64,000 nucleotides of DNA from Pseudarthrobacter sulfonivorans. Its GTDB lineage: Bacteria; Actinomycetota; Actinomycetes; Actinomycetales; Micrococcaceae. Made by a program: the position numbers and the translations under genes. Position 1 is the stretch's first letter; each line of letters begins with the position of its first letter. The notes under the pieces are model-generated. The model saw nothing but the letters and a program-made list of their open reading frames with translations, made no database searches and had not been told where the DNA came from. Shown here piece after piece: positions 17,045 to 25,463 of the stretch. The stretch is from positions 1-64,000 of the forward strand of contig NZ_JACXBW010000003.1 in assembly GCF_014712225.1 (NCBI RefSeq). Reading direction: 5' to 3'.

Positions 17045-17107
17045 ATGTAGGTAGCAGCAGATGTCTTTATGGGCGCTCATAACGACATCTGCTGTTACTT
17101 AGTTGGG
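17045..17107. repeat. 63-bp palindromic repeat, copy 1 (likely bidirectional terminator)
   Basis: A 48-bp near-perfect palindrome (17051-17098, arms GTAGCAGCAGATGTC / GACATCTGCTGTTAC) with conserved flanks atgta on the left and tagttggg on the right. A second copy lies at 41073-41135: the palindrome matches at 42 of 48 positions and the ten changes across arms include one A-T to T-A pair swap. Both copies lie between convergent genes, and the right flank encodes the last residues (Pro-Asn) and stop of the minus-strand gene. Confidence 0.8.
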
Positions 17108-17863
17108 GAGGATGATGTTCAGGGCGTGGGGTTTCCGCTCTGAACCGTCCACCAGCTCGGCATCCCACTTTTCGCGCGTGGCTTTGAGCAGCTGAGCCGG
17201 GGTCTGCGGGGCGTTGCCGCGGCGGGACAACAGGTGCCGTGCCAGCTCACCGCGGGTATGTTTCGCGAAGTGGCTCACCACCTTGCGCACGCCGTTCACC
17301 TCGGTGAACACGTTAACCGACACAGTTTGCGCCGGCTCGGGCGCCCACGCCGCGGCGTAGGTGCTGGAGCGGCAGTCCACCAGCAGGTGCCCGGCAGCCG
17401 CCTCAGCGAGCGCCTCCGAAAGCTGCGGCTTCCAGAAAGAGGCGAGGCGGCCGACGTCGGGCAGTGCAGTTCCCATCGACAGGCGGTACGCGGGCACCCG
17501 GTCTGCGAAGCGGATGGCGCCCCACAGCGCGGAAACCACCAGCACCGATGCATCCGCTTTGCGGCGCTGCGTCGGCGTCAGGGTTTTGTAACCGAGCGCG
17601 TCGTACAGAACGCCCGAATAGATTTGGTGGGCAGGCGCCGCCGGTTCGGCGTGGAGCCGGGTGTTGCGTTCGACGTCGTCCTTGAGTGAGGCGCCGACGC
17701 CCAGCAAAGCGAGGGCGTCCTCGTGCGCGCTGACTGTGCCCAGGGCTTCGAGGACTTTCGCCCGGTACGTGTTGAGTGCCGGAAAGCTCAGGGCGGGCCA
17801 GTCGACGGCGGATCCGCGGGCTGCGGGGGTCTTGCCTTCGGAGGGGGGAAGCAGAATCAGCAC
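17099..17863 (-). CDS. yaaA: YaaA family peroxide stress protein (UPF0246/DUF328)
   Basis: Protein of 254 residues. The start LILLPPSEGKT, the central VVSALWGAIRFADRVPAYRLSMG and DCRSSTYAAAW, and the late VSHFAKHTRGELARHLL are hallmarks of YaaA. In E. coli YaaA limits intracellular iron and damage during peroxide stress and binds DNA; the biochemical mechanism remains open. Length is as expected. The last two codons and stop fall inside the palindromic repeat, so its C-terminus ends Pro-Asn, like the unrelated OsmC gene at 41127. Confidence 0.9.
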   Translation of the reverse strand: MLILLPPSEGKTPAARGSAVDWPALSFPALNTYRAKVLEALGTVSAHEDALALLGVGASLKDDVERNTRLHAEPAAPAHQIYSGVLYDALGYKTLTPTQRRKADASVLVVSALWGAIRFADRVPAYRLSMGTALPDVGRLASFWKPQLSEALAEAAAGHLLVDCRSSTYAAAWAPEPAQTVSVNVFTEVNGVRKVVSHFAKHTRGELARHLLSRRGNAPQTPAQLLKATREKWDAELVDGSERKPHALNIILPN

Positions 17864-17925
17864 CGTACGATCCTACCGGCGACGGCGAGGCCTCCCTGAT
17901 CGCGCGCTCACAGGGGGCGCGGCCT

Positions 17926-18753
17926 CTAGGCAGCCTTGATGGGAGTGGCGGATGCAGCCCCGGCATTGTGGGCCTGCGCCGCCAGGTTTTCGCGTGCGAG
18001 GAATGCGGAGAGCTCTCCGATGGTGCTCATTAAGGGGGCGGGGAACACCACCGTGGTGTTCTTGTCCACGCCGATTTCCACGAGGGACTGCAGGTTCCGC
18101 AGCTGCAGGGCCAACGGGTGGGCCATCATGGTGTCCGAGGCGTCCCCGAGGGCGGTGGCCGCGATGGATTCGCCTTCAGCGGCGATAATCTTGGCCCTCT
18201 TCTCACGCTCGGCCTCGGCCTGCCGCGCCATCGCCCGTTTCATCCCTTCGGGGAGCTGGATATCCTTCAGCTCGACGAGGGTCACCTCCACGCCCCATGC
18301 GAGGGTGAGCGCGTCCAGGATCTCCCGGATATCGCTGTTGATGCGCTCGGTCTCTGACAGCGTCTGGTCCAGGCTGTGCCTGCCGACCACCTTCCGGAGG
18401 GTGGTCTGGGCGATCTGGTTGATCGCCGCCGCGACGTTTTCGATGGCCACTACTGACTTCACGGCGTCCACAACGCGGTAGTAGGCCACCGCAGAGATGT
18501 CCACGCTGACGTTGTCCTGGGTGATGATTCCCTGTGACTGGATCGGCATGGTCACGATCCGCAGGCTGACCAGCGGAAGCCTGTCAACCACAGGAATGAT
18601 GAAGCGCAGGCCCGGCATCCGGACCCCGGCCACCCGGCCCAGCCGGAACAGGACACCCTGCTCGTACTGGCGCACAATCCTGACGGACATCCTGGCGAGG
18701 ATGGCCAGCACAAGGAGGACGAGGAGAAGCACAACAACGGCAGTGAGGTCCAT
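17926..18753 (-). CDS. Slipin/SPFH (band 7) membrane protein
   Basis: Protein of 275 residues with one N-terminal membrane segment (about 4-22, [16 protein letters not shown]) followed by an SPFH domain (about 28-190: [32 protein letters not shown]). A coiled stretch [22 protein letters not shown] follows. It is of the stomatin/slipin type, which forms oligomeric membrane scaffolds and is usually paired with an NfeD protein; no nfeD gene is adjacent here. It is transcribed divergently from the RNase P RNA. Confidence 0.92.
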   Translation of the reverse strand: MDLTAVVVLLLVLLVLAILARMSVRIVRQYEQGVLFRLGRVAGVRMPGLRFIIPVVDRLPLVSLRIVTMPIQSQGIITQDNVSVDISAVAYYRVVDAVKSVVAIENVAAAINQIAQTTLRKVVGRHSLDQTLSETERINSDIREILDALTLAWGVEVTLVELKDIQLPEGMKRAMARQAEAEREKRAKIIAAEGESIAATALGDASDTMMAHPLALQLRNLQSLVEIGVDKNTTVVFPAPLMSTIGELSAFLARENLAAQAHNAGAASATPIKAA

Positions 18754-18891
18754 ACGATCACTTCCCGGTCTGGACGGTTCCGTGCCGTCACCAGCGGCCG
18801 GTTCCTATTTCCATTGTCCCATCCGGGGCCCGGAAAGGATCCGGCGACGGCGGTGCCTCCTTCCCCGGTAGACTGGGTTCCGGATGGGTTG

Positions 18892-19270
18892 ACCAGGCGG
18901 CCGCGCGTCACGCAAGTGGCTCGAGGAACGTCCGGGCTCCGCAGGGCAGGGTGGTGGGTAACGCCCACTCGGGGTAACCCGCAGGCCAGTGCCACAGAGA
19001 ACAGACCGCCTGCGCTTTCCGCTTTCGGAAAGCAGCAGGTAAGGGTGAAACGGTGGTGTAAGAGACCACCAGCTTCCCGGGTGACCGGGAAGGCTAGGTA
19101 AACCCCACCCGGAGCAAGGCCAGACAGGGCACGTTTGAGGGCAGCCCGCCCGAGTGCCCGGGTAGGCCGCTGGAGGGCGTCGGCAACGGCGTTCGTAGAT
19201 GGATGGCCGCTACTCCCGCGCTGGCAACGGCACGGGAGCACAGAACCCGGCGTATCGGTCAACCCATCCC
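18892..19270 (+). ncRNA. rnpB: RNase P RNA (bacterial class A)
   Basis: Catalytic RNA for tRNA 5' maturation, about 380 nt. The ends GGATGGGTTGACC (18892) and GGTCAACCCATCC (ending 19270) pair as helix P1. The universal core GAGGAACGTCCGGGCTC lies near 18932, followed by the GGTGGGTAACGCCCAC hairpin, the CAGAGAACAGACCGCC element near 18998, and AAGGGTGAAACGGTGGTGTAAGAG near 19042. A -10-like TAGACT is at 18869-18874. End positions are estimated from P1 pairing. Confidence 0.95.
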
Positions 19271-19370
19271 ACTAATTTCAACCGGCAGGGCGTGTGAGTG
19301 ACTTCACGTCGCCGGAGGCTGTCCGGGCCGCGCCCCCAGCCTAGAATAGAGAGCGAACGTAGAAGTTCTG

Positions 19371-19405
19371 CCACCGGGTCTGCGTTCGCAGCCGGTGGTT
19401 TTTCT
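19371..19405 (+). terminator. Terminator-like hairpin between rnpB and gap
   Basis: Stem CCACCGG/CCGGTGG around CTGCG/CGCAG, followed by GTTTTTCTTT. It lies 100 nt after rnpB and about 125 nt before gap. A -10-like TAGAAT is at 19342-19347, so the hairpin might end rnpB transcription, close a very short RNA, or act as an attenuator in the gap leader. Confidence 0.6.
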
Positions 19406-19528
19406 TTGCGCTTCTCCACGGCACCCGGGGTGTACAGAACCCCGCCGGTGCCAGAGCCCCTGGACAACATCAGGTGGCCGACATCCGCATACGAGGACGT
19501 ATGTGGCTGAACCGAGGAAGGTAGTTCT

Positions 19529-21007
19529 GTGAGCCAGACGTCAGATTCTTGTCTTGATACGTGGATGGGCCGGGAGGCTCTTGCTGAGGCCATGATTCCG
19601 GTGATTGGCCGGCTGTACCGTGAAAACAACGTGGTGACCAGCATCCACGGGCGCAGCCTGATCAACAAGTCCACCATGAACATCCTCAAGGCGCACCGGT
19701 TTGCCCGCCGCATGAGTAACACCGAGCTCCTGCTCGAAGAGACCGCACCGCTGCTGAACGCACTTTCGCAGTTGGAGCTCGGCGCAGCGGCCATCGACGT
19801 GGCCCGCCTGACCGAGAAGTTCAAGCTTGAAGGCAACGGCGCTTCCCTGGAGGAGTTCCTCCGCGCCGAGTTGGCTGAGGTCGTCGGCAAGCGTGGCGCT
19901 GATGACCGCACCAGCACGGACGTGGTGCTCTACGGCTTTGGCCGGATCGGCCGCCTGCTGGCGCGCCTCCTCATCGAAAAGGCCGGTGGCGGCCACGGCC
20001 TGCGCCTGCGCGCCATCGTGGTCCGCCGCGGATCGGACAAGGACCTCACCAAGCGCGCCAGCCTGCTGCGCCGCGACTCGGTCCACGGCTCGTTCGAGGG
20101 CACCATCCGCGTTGACGAGGAGGCCAACACCATCACCGCGAACGGCGTGCAGGTCCAGGTCATCTACTCGGACAACCCCGCCACGATTGACTACACCGCG
20201 TACGGCATCAAGAACGCGCTGGTGGTGGACAACACCGGCCGCTGGCGCGACGCCGAAGGCCTGTCCCAGCACCTGCAGAGCAAGGGCGTGGCACGCGTGC
20301 TCCTCACTGCTCCGGGCAAGGGCGCACTGAAGAACATCGTGCACGGCATCAACCACGGCAGCATCCTGGACTCGGACCAGATCGTGTCGGCAGCGTCCTG
20401 CACCACCAACGCCATCACCCCGGTCCTGAAGGCCATCAACGACAGGTTCGGCGTGATCCACGGCCACGTGGAAACCGTCCACTCCTTCACCAACGACCAG
20501 AACCTGATCGATAACTTCCACAAGGGCGACCGCCGCGGCCGTTCCGCCGCGCTGAACATGGTCATCACCGAAACCGGTGCCGCCACGGCGGTGGCGAAGG
20601 CGCTCCCGGAACTTCAGGGCAAGCTCTCGGGCAGCTCCATCCGCGTCCCCACCCCGGACGTGTCCCTGGCTATCCTGAACCTGAGCCTGGAAAACGGCAC
20701 CACCAAGGACGAGGTGAACGATTACCTGCGCCAGATGTCCCTGCATTCGGACCTGCGCAAGCAGATCGATTACATCGATTCGCCAGAGGTTGTGTCCACC
20801 GACTTCGTCGGCTCACGCCGTGCGGGCATTGTGGACGGCCTTGCCACCATCTCCAATGACAAGAACGTCATCCTCTACGTCTGGTACGACAACGAGTTCG
20901 GCTACAGCTGCCAGGTTGTCCGGGTCATGGAAGAGATGGCAGGGGTCAACCCGCCGTCGTTCCCGGCCAAGGAAGCTGCTGCCGCGTTGGCCGCAATCGC
21001 CGTCTAA
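19529..21007 (+). CDS. gap: Glyceraldehyde-3-phosphate dehydrogenase, long form
   Basis: Enzyme of 492 residues interconverting glyceraldehyde 3-phosphate and 1,3-bisphosphoglycerate. The catalytic GAPDH domain starts near residue 130 (VVLYGFGRIGRLLARLL) and carries the active-site Cys291 in SAASCTTNAITPV and VWYDNEFGYSCQVV near the end. The first 130 residues are a helical extension (MGREALAEAMIPVIGRLYRE) absent from classical 335-residue GAPDH but known in a long actinobacterial and proteobacterial type that often works in the gluconeogenic direction. The GTG start at 19529 has GAGGAAGG at 19514-19521. Confidence 0.93.
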   Translation: MSQTSDSCLDTWMGREALAEAMIPVIGRLYRENNVVTSIHGRSLINKSTMNILKAHRFARRMSNTELLLEETAPLLNALSQLELGAAAIDVARLTEKFKLEGNGASLEEFLRAELAEVVGKRGADDRTSTDVVLYGFGRIGRLLARLLIEKAGGGHGLRLRAIVVRRGSDKDLTKRASLLRRDSVHGSFEGTIRVDEEANTITANGVQVQVIYSDNPATIDYTAYGIKNALVVDNTGRWRDAEGLSQHLQSKGVARVLLTAPGKGALKNIVHGINHGSILDSDQIVSAASCTTNAITPVLKAINDRFGVIHGHVETVHSFTNDQNLIDNFHKGDRRGRSAALNMVITETGAATAVAKALPELQGKLSGSSIRVPTPDVSLAILNLSLENGTTKDEVNDYLRQMSLHSDLRKQIDYIDSPEVVSTDFVGSRRAGIVDGLATISNDKNVILYVWYDNEFGYSCQVVRVMEEMAGVNPPSFPAKEAAAALAAIAV

Positions 21008-21099
21008 AACGGGGGCCCTGACGGGCCAGTCACGACATTCCCGGCTGATTCCCGGCTGATTTGCTGGAATCGGCCGGGAATCGGGACCACACTGGTGCC

Positions 21100-21303
21100 A
21101 TGGATAACGAAACTCTCCACGACACCACTCTTGAACACGCCCTCGACGTCGCCAAGGCCAACCATAAAGAGGCCGTCAGGCTCGTGGAGCAGGCCCGCGC
21201 TTCGCTGGCTGCCGGCGATATTGGCGAGGACCGGGTCCGGCAACTGGAAAGCCTCCTCCAATTGGCCGAAGAGGATCTCCGGCGGGTGGTCCGGGAGCAG
21301 TAG
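21100..21303 (+). CDS. Hypothetical protein, 67 aa
   Basis: Small, strongly helical, charged protein (DVAKANHKEAVRLVEQARASL and QLESLLQLAEEDLRRVV) likely to form a coiled coil. I do not recognise the family. The ATG at 21100 is the first plausible start; the preceding sequence has inverted copies of ATTCCCGGC around 21041-21083 that could form a hairpin covering the ribosome binding site. It stands alone between gap and the HNH nuclease gene. Confidence 0.5.
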   Translation: MDNETLHDTTLEHALDVAKANHKEAVRLVEQARASLAAGDIGEDRVRQLESLLQLAEEDLRRVVREQ

Positions 21304-21405
21304 ATCCCGGCCACTCGTCCTCCCCACTGTGGATAACAGTCCGCATGTCAGTGGGGTGTCCTAGGCTCTTCTGGTGGACGAGAATCCCGGAAGAGTTCCT
21401 AACTC

Positions 21406-22203
21406 ATGACCGTCAGTTGGGGTGCCTACCGCCGTGCCCGCCGGCGCTCGAGACAGGCGTGGGCCTTGCTGGTGGTGCTGGCGTTGTCAGTACTGTCTAT
21501 CGTGCTGTGGTTTTTCACGGCCGGCCAGTTCGCGGCGGCAGAACCCGCTGTTGCCGGACCCAGCCAGGCGCCGGTCTTTGACGGTACGTGGATGAAACCC
21601 GTAGTCCCCGTTTACCCCGTCCCGCAGGGGAGTGCCCGGGCTGCCCTGGACGGGCTGGCGGTCAAGGGCCGTGCGCCGAATATTAATTACCAGCGCGAGG
21701 CATTCGGGCAGGCGTGGCTGGATGTTGACCGGAACGGCTGCGACACCCGCAATGACATCCTCCGCCGCGACCTGGCGTCGGTGGGCTTCACTGAGGGATC
21801 GACGTGCCGGGTGGCGTCCGGTGCCATCGTGGAGCCGTACACGGGGACAGCCGTGGAGTTCCGGCGCGGGCCGGAGAGCAGCAAGGAAATCCAGATCGAC
21901 CACGTGGTGGCACTCGGTGACGCGTGGCAGAAAGGCGCCCAGGGGCTCACCCCGCAGCAGCGACAAAGCCTGGCCAACGATCCGCTTAACCTCATCGCCG
22001 CAGACGGTCCCGCCAACCAGCAGAAAAGCGCTGGGGACGCGGCCACCTGGCTGCCCAAAAATAAGAACATCCGCTGCCACTACGTGGCCCGCCAGATCTC
22101 CGTCAAGGCATCGTATGGGCTGTGGGTCACGCAGCCGGAAAAGGATGCCATGAAGCGCGTCCTGGACTCGTGCCCCGACCAGCCCACCATCGCAGCAAGG
22201 TGA
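21406..22203 (+). CDS. Membrane-anchored or secreted HNH nuclease family protein (DUF1524-like)
   Basis: Protein of 265 residues. Basic N-terminal residues (RRARRRSRQ) precede a single hydrophobic segment (about 22-42, WALLVVLALSVLSIVLWFF), so the rest lies outside the membrane, either anchored or after cleavage. The C-terminal nuclease-like domain has the His-containing strand QIDHVVALGDAW, then NDPLNLIAADGPANQQKSAGDAATWLP, matching the HNH/GmrSD C-terminal (DUF1524) pattern seen in actinobacterial secreted nucleases. The likely role is extracellular DNA or RNA cleavage for nutrient use or defence; this is inferred. Confidence 0.85.
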   Translation: MTVSWGAYRRARRRSRQAWALLVVLALSVLSIVLWFFTAGQFAAAEPAVAGPSQAPVFDGTWMKPVVPVYPVPQGSARAALDGLAVKGRAPNINYQREAFGQAWLDVDRNGCDTRNDILRRDLASVGFTEGSTCRVASGAIVEPYTGTAVEFRRGPESSKEIQIDHVVALGDAWQKGAQGLTPQQRQSLANDPLNLIAADGPANQQKSAGDAATWLPKNKNIRCHYVARQISVKASYGLWVTQPEKDAMKRVLDSCPDQPTIAAR

Positions 22204-22238
22204 ACTCATGGCAGCCGGCTGAGCTGTCCCCGGAGCTT

Positions 22239-22811
22239 CTAGTGGCCGAAGGGATCCGGGTCCACGCCCGGCATCCAGGTCAGCCCGGGAACGCCCCAGC
22301 CGCTCTTCTTGGCCAGTTTCATGGCCTTCCGTGAATAACGGTCCAGCAGCCGGTTTACGTACAGTTTGCCGTCCAGATGGTCGTATTCGTGTTGGATCAC
22401 CCGCGCAAACCAGCCGGTGGCTTCGAAATCGACCGGCTGCCCGTGGCCGTCAAAGCCCTGGACCCGCGCCCACTCCGCGCGCTTGAGCGGGAATTGGCCA
22501 CCCGGGAAGGAGAGGCAGCCTTCCTCCTCTTCATCGGGGTCGGGCAGTGCACCGGAAACCTTGGACAGCGTCAGCACGGGGTTCACGAGGACCCCGACGG
22601 GGGGAGCGTCGTCGTCGTTCGCGAACTTGTAGACGAAGACTCTTTTGCCCACGCCAACCTGCGGGGCTGCCAGGCCCACGCCGTTGGCCGCGTCATTGGT
22701 TTCGAACATGTCGGCAATCAGGGTGCGCAGTTCGTCGTCGAACACTTCCACCTCGGCGGCGCGACGGTGGAGCACCGGTTCTCCCCAGATCGTGATCGGC
22801 AGAACTGTCAT
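22239..22811 (-). CDS. def: Peptide deformylase
   Basis: Metalloenzyme of 190 residues that removes the formyl group from new polypeptides. All three family motifs are present: GVGLAAPQ (about 44-51), EGCLSFPG with the metal Cys, and HEYDHLDG with the two metal His and catalytic Glu. The ATG at 22811 (MTVLPITIWGEPVLH) is the usual family start; 13 codons upstream are in frame but lack similarity. The C-terminal tail (PGLTWMPGVDPDPFGH) is longer than in E. coli and common in actinobacteria. It lies on the minus strand downstream of tRNA-His and its terminator. Confidence 0.95.
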   Translation of the reverse strand: MTVLPITIWGEPVLHRRAAEVEVFDDELRTLIADMFETNDAANGVGLAAPQVGVGKRVFVYKFANDDDAPPVGVLVNPVLTLSKVSGALPDPDEEEEGCLSFPGGQFPLKRAEWARVQGFDGHGQPVDFEATGWFARVIQHEYDHLDGKLYVNRLLDRYSRKAMKLAKKSGWGVPGLTWMPGVDPDPFGH

Positions 22812-22864
22812 GGCAGGTGACCCTTCGTGCGTGCGGCGCGGCGCCGGCAATTGTGCAAAAAAGA

Positions 22865-22892
22865 AGGCCGTACCGGATATCCGGTACGGCCT
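22865..22892 (-). terminator. Terminator of tRNA-His
   Basis: Perfect 28-bp palindrome AGGCCGTACCGGAT/ATCCGGTACGGCCT; on the minus strand it is followed by TTCTTTTTTGC, a good U-tail, ending the tRNA-His transcript ahead of def. Confidence 0.85.
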
Positions 22893-22925
22893 CCAAACTG
22901 ACGGCTTCTGCTGCCGCCCTATGAG

Positions 22926-22999
22926 GGTGAGCTACGGGGGTTGAACCCGCGACCTCCTGGACCACAACCAGGCGCTCTGCCAACTGAGCTAAGCCCACC
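22926..22999 (-). tRNA. tRNA-His (GTG)
   Basis: Cloverleaf on the minus strand: acceptor GTGGGCT/AGCTCAC, anticodon stem CCTGG/CCAGG with loop TTGTGGT giving GTG. The encoded G at 22999 can serve as the His-specific G-1 opposite C73 (22926). CCA is not encoded. Confidence 0.96.
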
Positions 23000-23128
23000 A
23001 TGTGCCCTGCAGCTGATCCGGAGACCCGGTCCTCTGGAAAGGCAACTCAAACAGCTTACAGGCTGTTCGGCGATGGTTGTGCCACTTTTGCGGTTTTCGA
23101 GGAAAATTCCCCCGAAACGTGGCGCAGA

Positions 23129-23743
23129 TTACTGTTCGGGGGCGCCTGTAACGCGCTGGGCAATGCCGCGGGCTGTGATGCTGTCGGGTCCGGGGGCCGG
23201 CACAAAAACCGCCTCGCGGTAGTACCGGAGCTCGTCGATGGAATCCCTGATGTCGCCGAGGGCGCGATGGCCACCCTTCTTGGCGGGGGACTGGAAGTAT
23301 GCCCGGGCGAACCAGCGGCGGGAGAGTTCCTTGATGGTACTGACGTCGATCACCCGGTAGTGGAGGTGTTCAACCACGGCCGGCATGTCCCGCGAGAGGA
23401 ACACGCGGTCCGTTCCCACCGAGTTGCCGCCGAGCGGGGCCTTGCGGGGGTCCGGTACCCACTTTTCGATGTATTCCATGACGGCGGCCTCGGCCTCGGC
23501 CATCGTTTTGCCGTGCGGCAGTTCCTCGAGCAGCCCGGACCGGGTGTGCATGTCCCGCACGAAGTCGTTCATCTGGGCGAGGGCCGCGTCCTCGGGCTTA
23601 ATCACTACGTCCACTCCGTCGCCCAGTATGTTCAGCTCCGAGTCCGTCACCAGCGCCGCCACCTCGATCAGGGCGTCGTTCTTGATGTCCAGGCCAGTCA
23701 TTTCGCAGTCGATCCAGACGATGCGTTCGTTAGTTATAGGCAC
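23129..23743 (-). CDS. orn: Oligoribonuclease
   Basis: DEDDh 3'-5' exoribonuclease of 204 residues that degrades RNA dinucleotides such as pGpG, finishing mRNA turnover and cyclic-di-GMP breakdown. Visible motifs are IVWIDCEMTGLD (residues 8-19) with Asp and Glu metal ligands, LGGNSVGTDRVFL in the centre, and the late HRALGDIRDSIDEL with the catalytic His and last Asp. Length is typical; a C-terminal extension of about 20 residues is variable. It lies upstream of tRNA-His on the same strand and divergent from the mannosyltransferase gene. Confidence 0.96.
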   Translation of the reverse strand: MPITNERIVWIDCEMTGLDIKNDALIEVAALVTDSELNILGDGVDVVIKPEDAALAQMNDFVRDMHTRSGLLEELPHGKTMAEAEAAVMEYIEKWVPDPRKAPLGGNSVGTDRVFLSRDMPAVVEHLHYRVIDVSTIKELSRRWFARAYFQSPAKKGGHRALGDIRDSIDELRYYREAVFVPAPGPDSITARGIAQRVTGAPEQ

Positions 23744-23906
23744 CGCACCAGCCTACCGTTTAGCCCCGCCGCAACCGTCCGATGCTAGGATTTCGGGTAC
23801 AGCGAGGCTGGGATTTTGGCCGCTCTGCTGTGCCTGCGCGGCCGGGGCGGCTACCGCGGCCCACTGGGCCGAAGCGCTGAAAGCAAAGAGATTGGACGAT
23901 CCTGAG

Positions 23907-25463
23907 ATGACGGCGCCTGTGCCTGCAGCGGGGGAGATGGCCACCATCGTGATCCCCAGGGCCGGTGCGGCCGAAGTGAACGACCCCCGTTCCCCGATTC
24001 TGGCCGGTTTTCTCGGCTCGGTCTTTATGGCCGTCGGATCCATAGGTGTCGGCTGGTTGGCACCGGTTTCCGAACTCCGCCGCGTTCCGATTTTTATCTG
24101 GATGCGCACAGAGGCCATCGGGGTGGCCCTGGCCATCGTGCTGGTCGCAGTCGGCGGAATGCTCCTGGTGCGCTCCTGGCTGCGGCTGGGGCAGCGCGTC
24201 CGGGTTTGGGGGCCCGAAGCGCGCAAAGCCACCCTGCAGGCCGTGGCGGCGTGGGGCCTGCCGATGGTGATCAGCGTTCCGCTCTTTAGCCGCGACGTGT
24301 ACGCCTACATTGGCCAGGGCCGCCTGATGGTGGAGGGGTTCAACCCTTACGAGAACGGCATCTCGGCGCTATCCAACTACTTCCAGCTCGGCGCCGACCG
24401 GCTGTGGACCGAAGCTCCCGTGCCGTATGGCCAGCTGTTCCTGTGGATTGAGCAGTTTGTGGTCTGGTCCACCAACGTCCATCCCGAGGCCAGCGTGATG
24501 CTCTTCAGGCTGGTTGCACTGGCCGGCGTGGTGCTCTGCATCATTTACGTGCCGAAGCTCGCGGAGCTTCATGGCGTCAACCCGCACCGTGCGCTCTGGC
24601 TCACGGCCGCCAACCCCCTGTTCCTGACCAACTTCATCGCCAGCGTCCATAACGATGCCCTCATGATCGGGCTCGCCCTGGCCGGGCTTTATTACGCTGC
24701 CACGCGGCGGGTGGTGCTCGGGATCGTTCTGGTGACCCTGTCCATCGCCGTTAAGCCCATCACAGTGGTGTTCCTGCCGTTTATCGGCCTGATGTGGGCC
24801 GGCAAAAACGCCGGCTGGCCCCGGAAGTTCCTTTTCTGGGCCCTCGCAGGCGGGCTGAGCCTCGCCATGCTGTACGCCTTGAGCCTGGTCAACGGATTCG
24901 GTTTCGGCTGGATCAACGGCCTCTCCGCTCCCGGCAGCATCTTCATCTGGTATGCCCCGGTGGGACTCGTTGGCCTGGTGGTTGCCTCGATTTCCAACGC
25001 TTTCGGGCTGGACGGCTGGACCTTGGCAGGCTGGGTGTTCGACGCCGGCAAGTTACTTGCCGTGGGCATCGCCGCCTTCCAGATCTTCAAGGGTGAGCAC
25101 GAGCGCCTGATCCGTCGCCTCACCCTGGCGTTCGCGGCGGTCGTGGTGCTGGCGCCCATGATCCAGTCCTGGTACGTGGTGTGGCTTATCCCGTTGTTTG
25201 CCGTGACGGGCATCCGCAACGACTGGCAGGTCAAGGCACTCTATTTCATCGTGTCGTTCTTTATGATCTACGCGATTTCGGACCAGCTCGAAGTGTTTCC
25301 CTACCTCCAGACCGGGGATCTGGGATTGGCCCTGGTCCTGGCCCGCTTCGCCGCTGCGATCACCGGCCTGCTGTTTGGCCTGTACCTGATCTTCATGGAT
25401 CCGCAGACCAAGCGGCTCTTCCGGAAGACGGGGGAGCCTGTTACGGAGCGCCCGGTCATTTAG
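23907..25463 (+). CDS. mptB: Polyprenol-phosphate-mannose alpha-1,6-mannosyltransferase, MptB-like
   Basis: Integral membrane GT-C glycosyltransferase of 518 residues with at least 10 hydrophobic segments. The first periplasmic loop has the catalytic-type motif LFSRDVYAYIGQGRLM (about 130-145) followed by GFNPYENG, typical of the MptA/MptB family that extends mannan cores of lipomannan-like glycolipids using polyprenyl-phosphate mannose. The first 30 residues are cytoplasmic and poorly conserved. The start at 23907 is tentative, as only a weak purine stretch precedes it and the frame is open much further upstream. Its last 4 nt overlap the end of the convergent AlkD-like gene. Confidence 0.86.
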   Translation: MTAPVPAAGEMATIVIPRAGAAEVNDPRSPILAGFLGSVFMAVGSIGVGWLAPVSELRRVPIFIWMRTEAIGVALAIVLVAVGGMLLVRSWLRLGQRVRVWGPEARKATLQAVAAWGLPMVISVPLFSRDVYAYIGQGRLMVEGFNPYENGISALSNYFQLGADRLWTEAPVPYGQLFLWIEQFVVWSTNVHPEASVMLFRLVALAGVVLCIIYVPKLAELHGVNPHRALWLTAANPLFLTNFIASVHNDALMIGLALAGLYYAATRRVVLGIVLVTLSIAVKPITVVFLPFIGLMWAGKNAGWPRKFLFWALAGGLSLAMLYALSLVNGFGFGWINGLSAPGSIFIWYAPVGLVGLVVASISNAFGLDGWTLAGWVFDAGKLLAVGIAAFQIFKGEHERLIRRLTLAFAAVVVLAPMIQSWYVVWLIPLFAVTGIRNDWQVKALYFIVSFFMIYAISDQLEVFPYLQTGDLGLALVLARFAAAITGLLFGLYLIFMDPQTKRLFRKTGEPVTERPVI

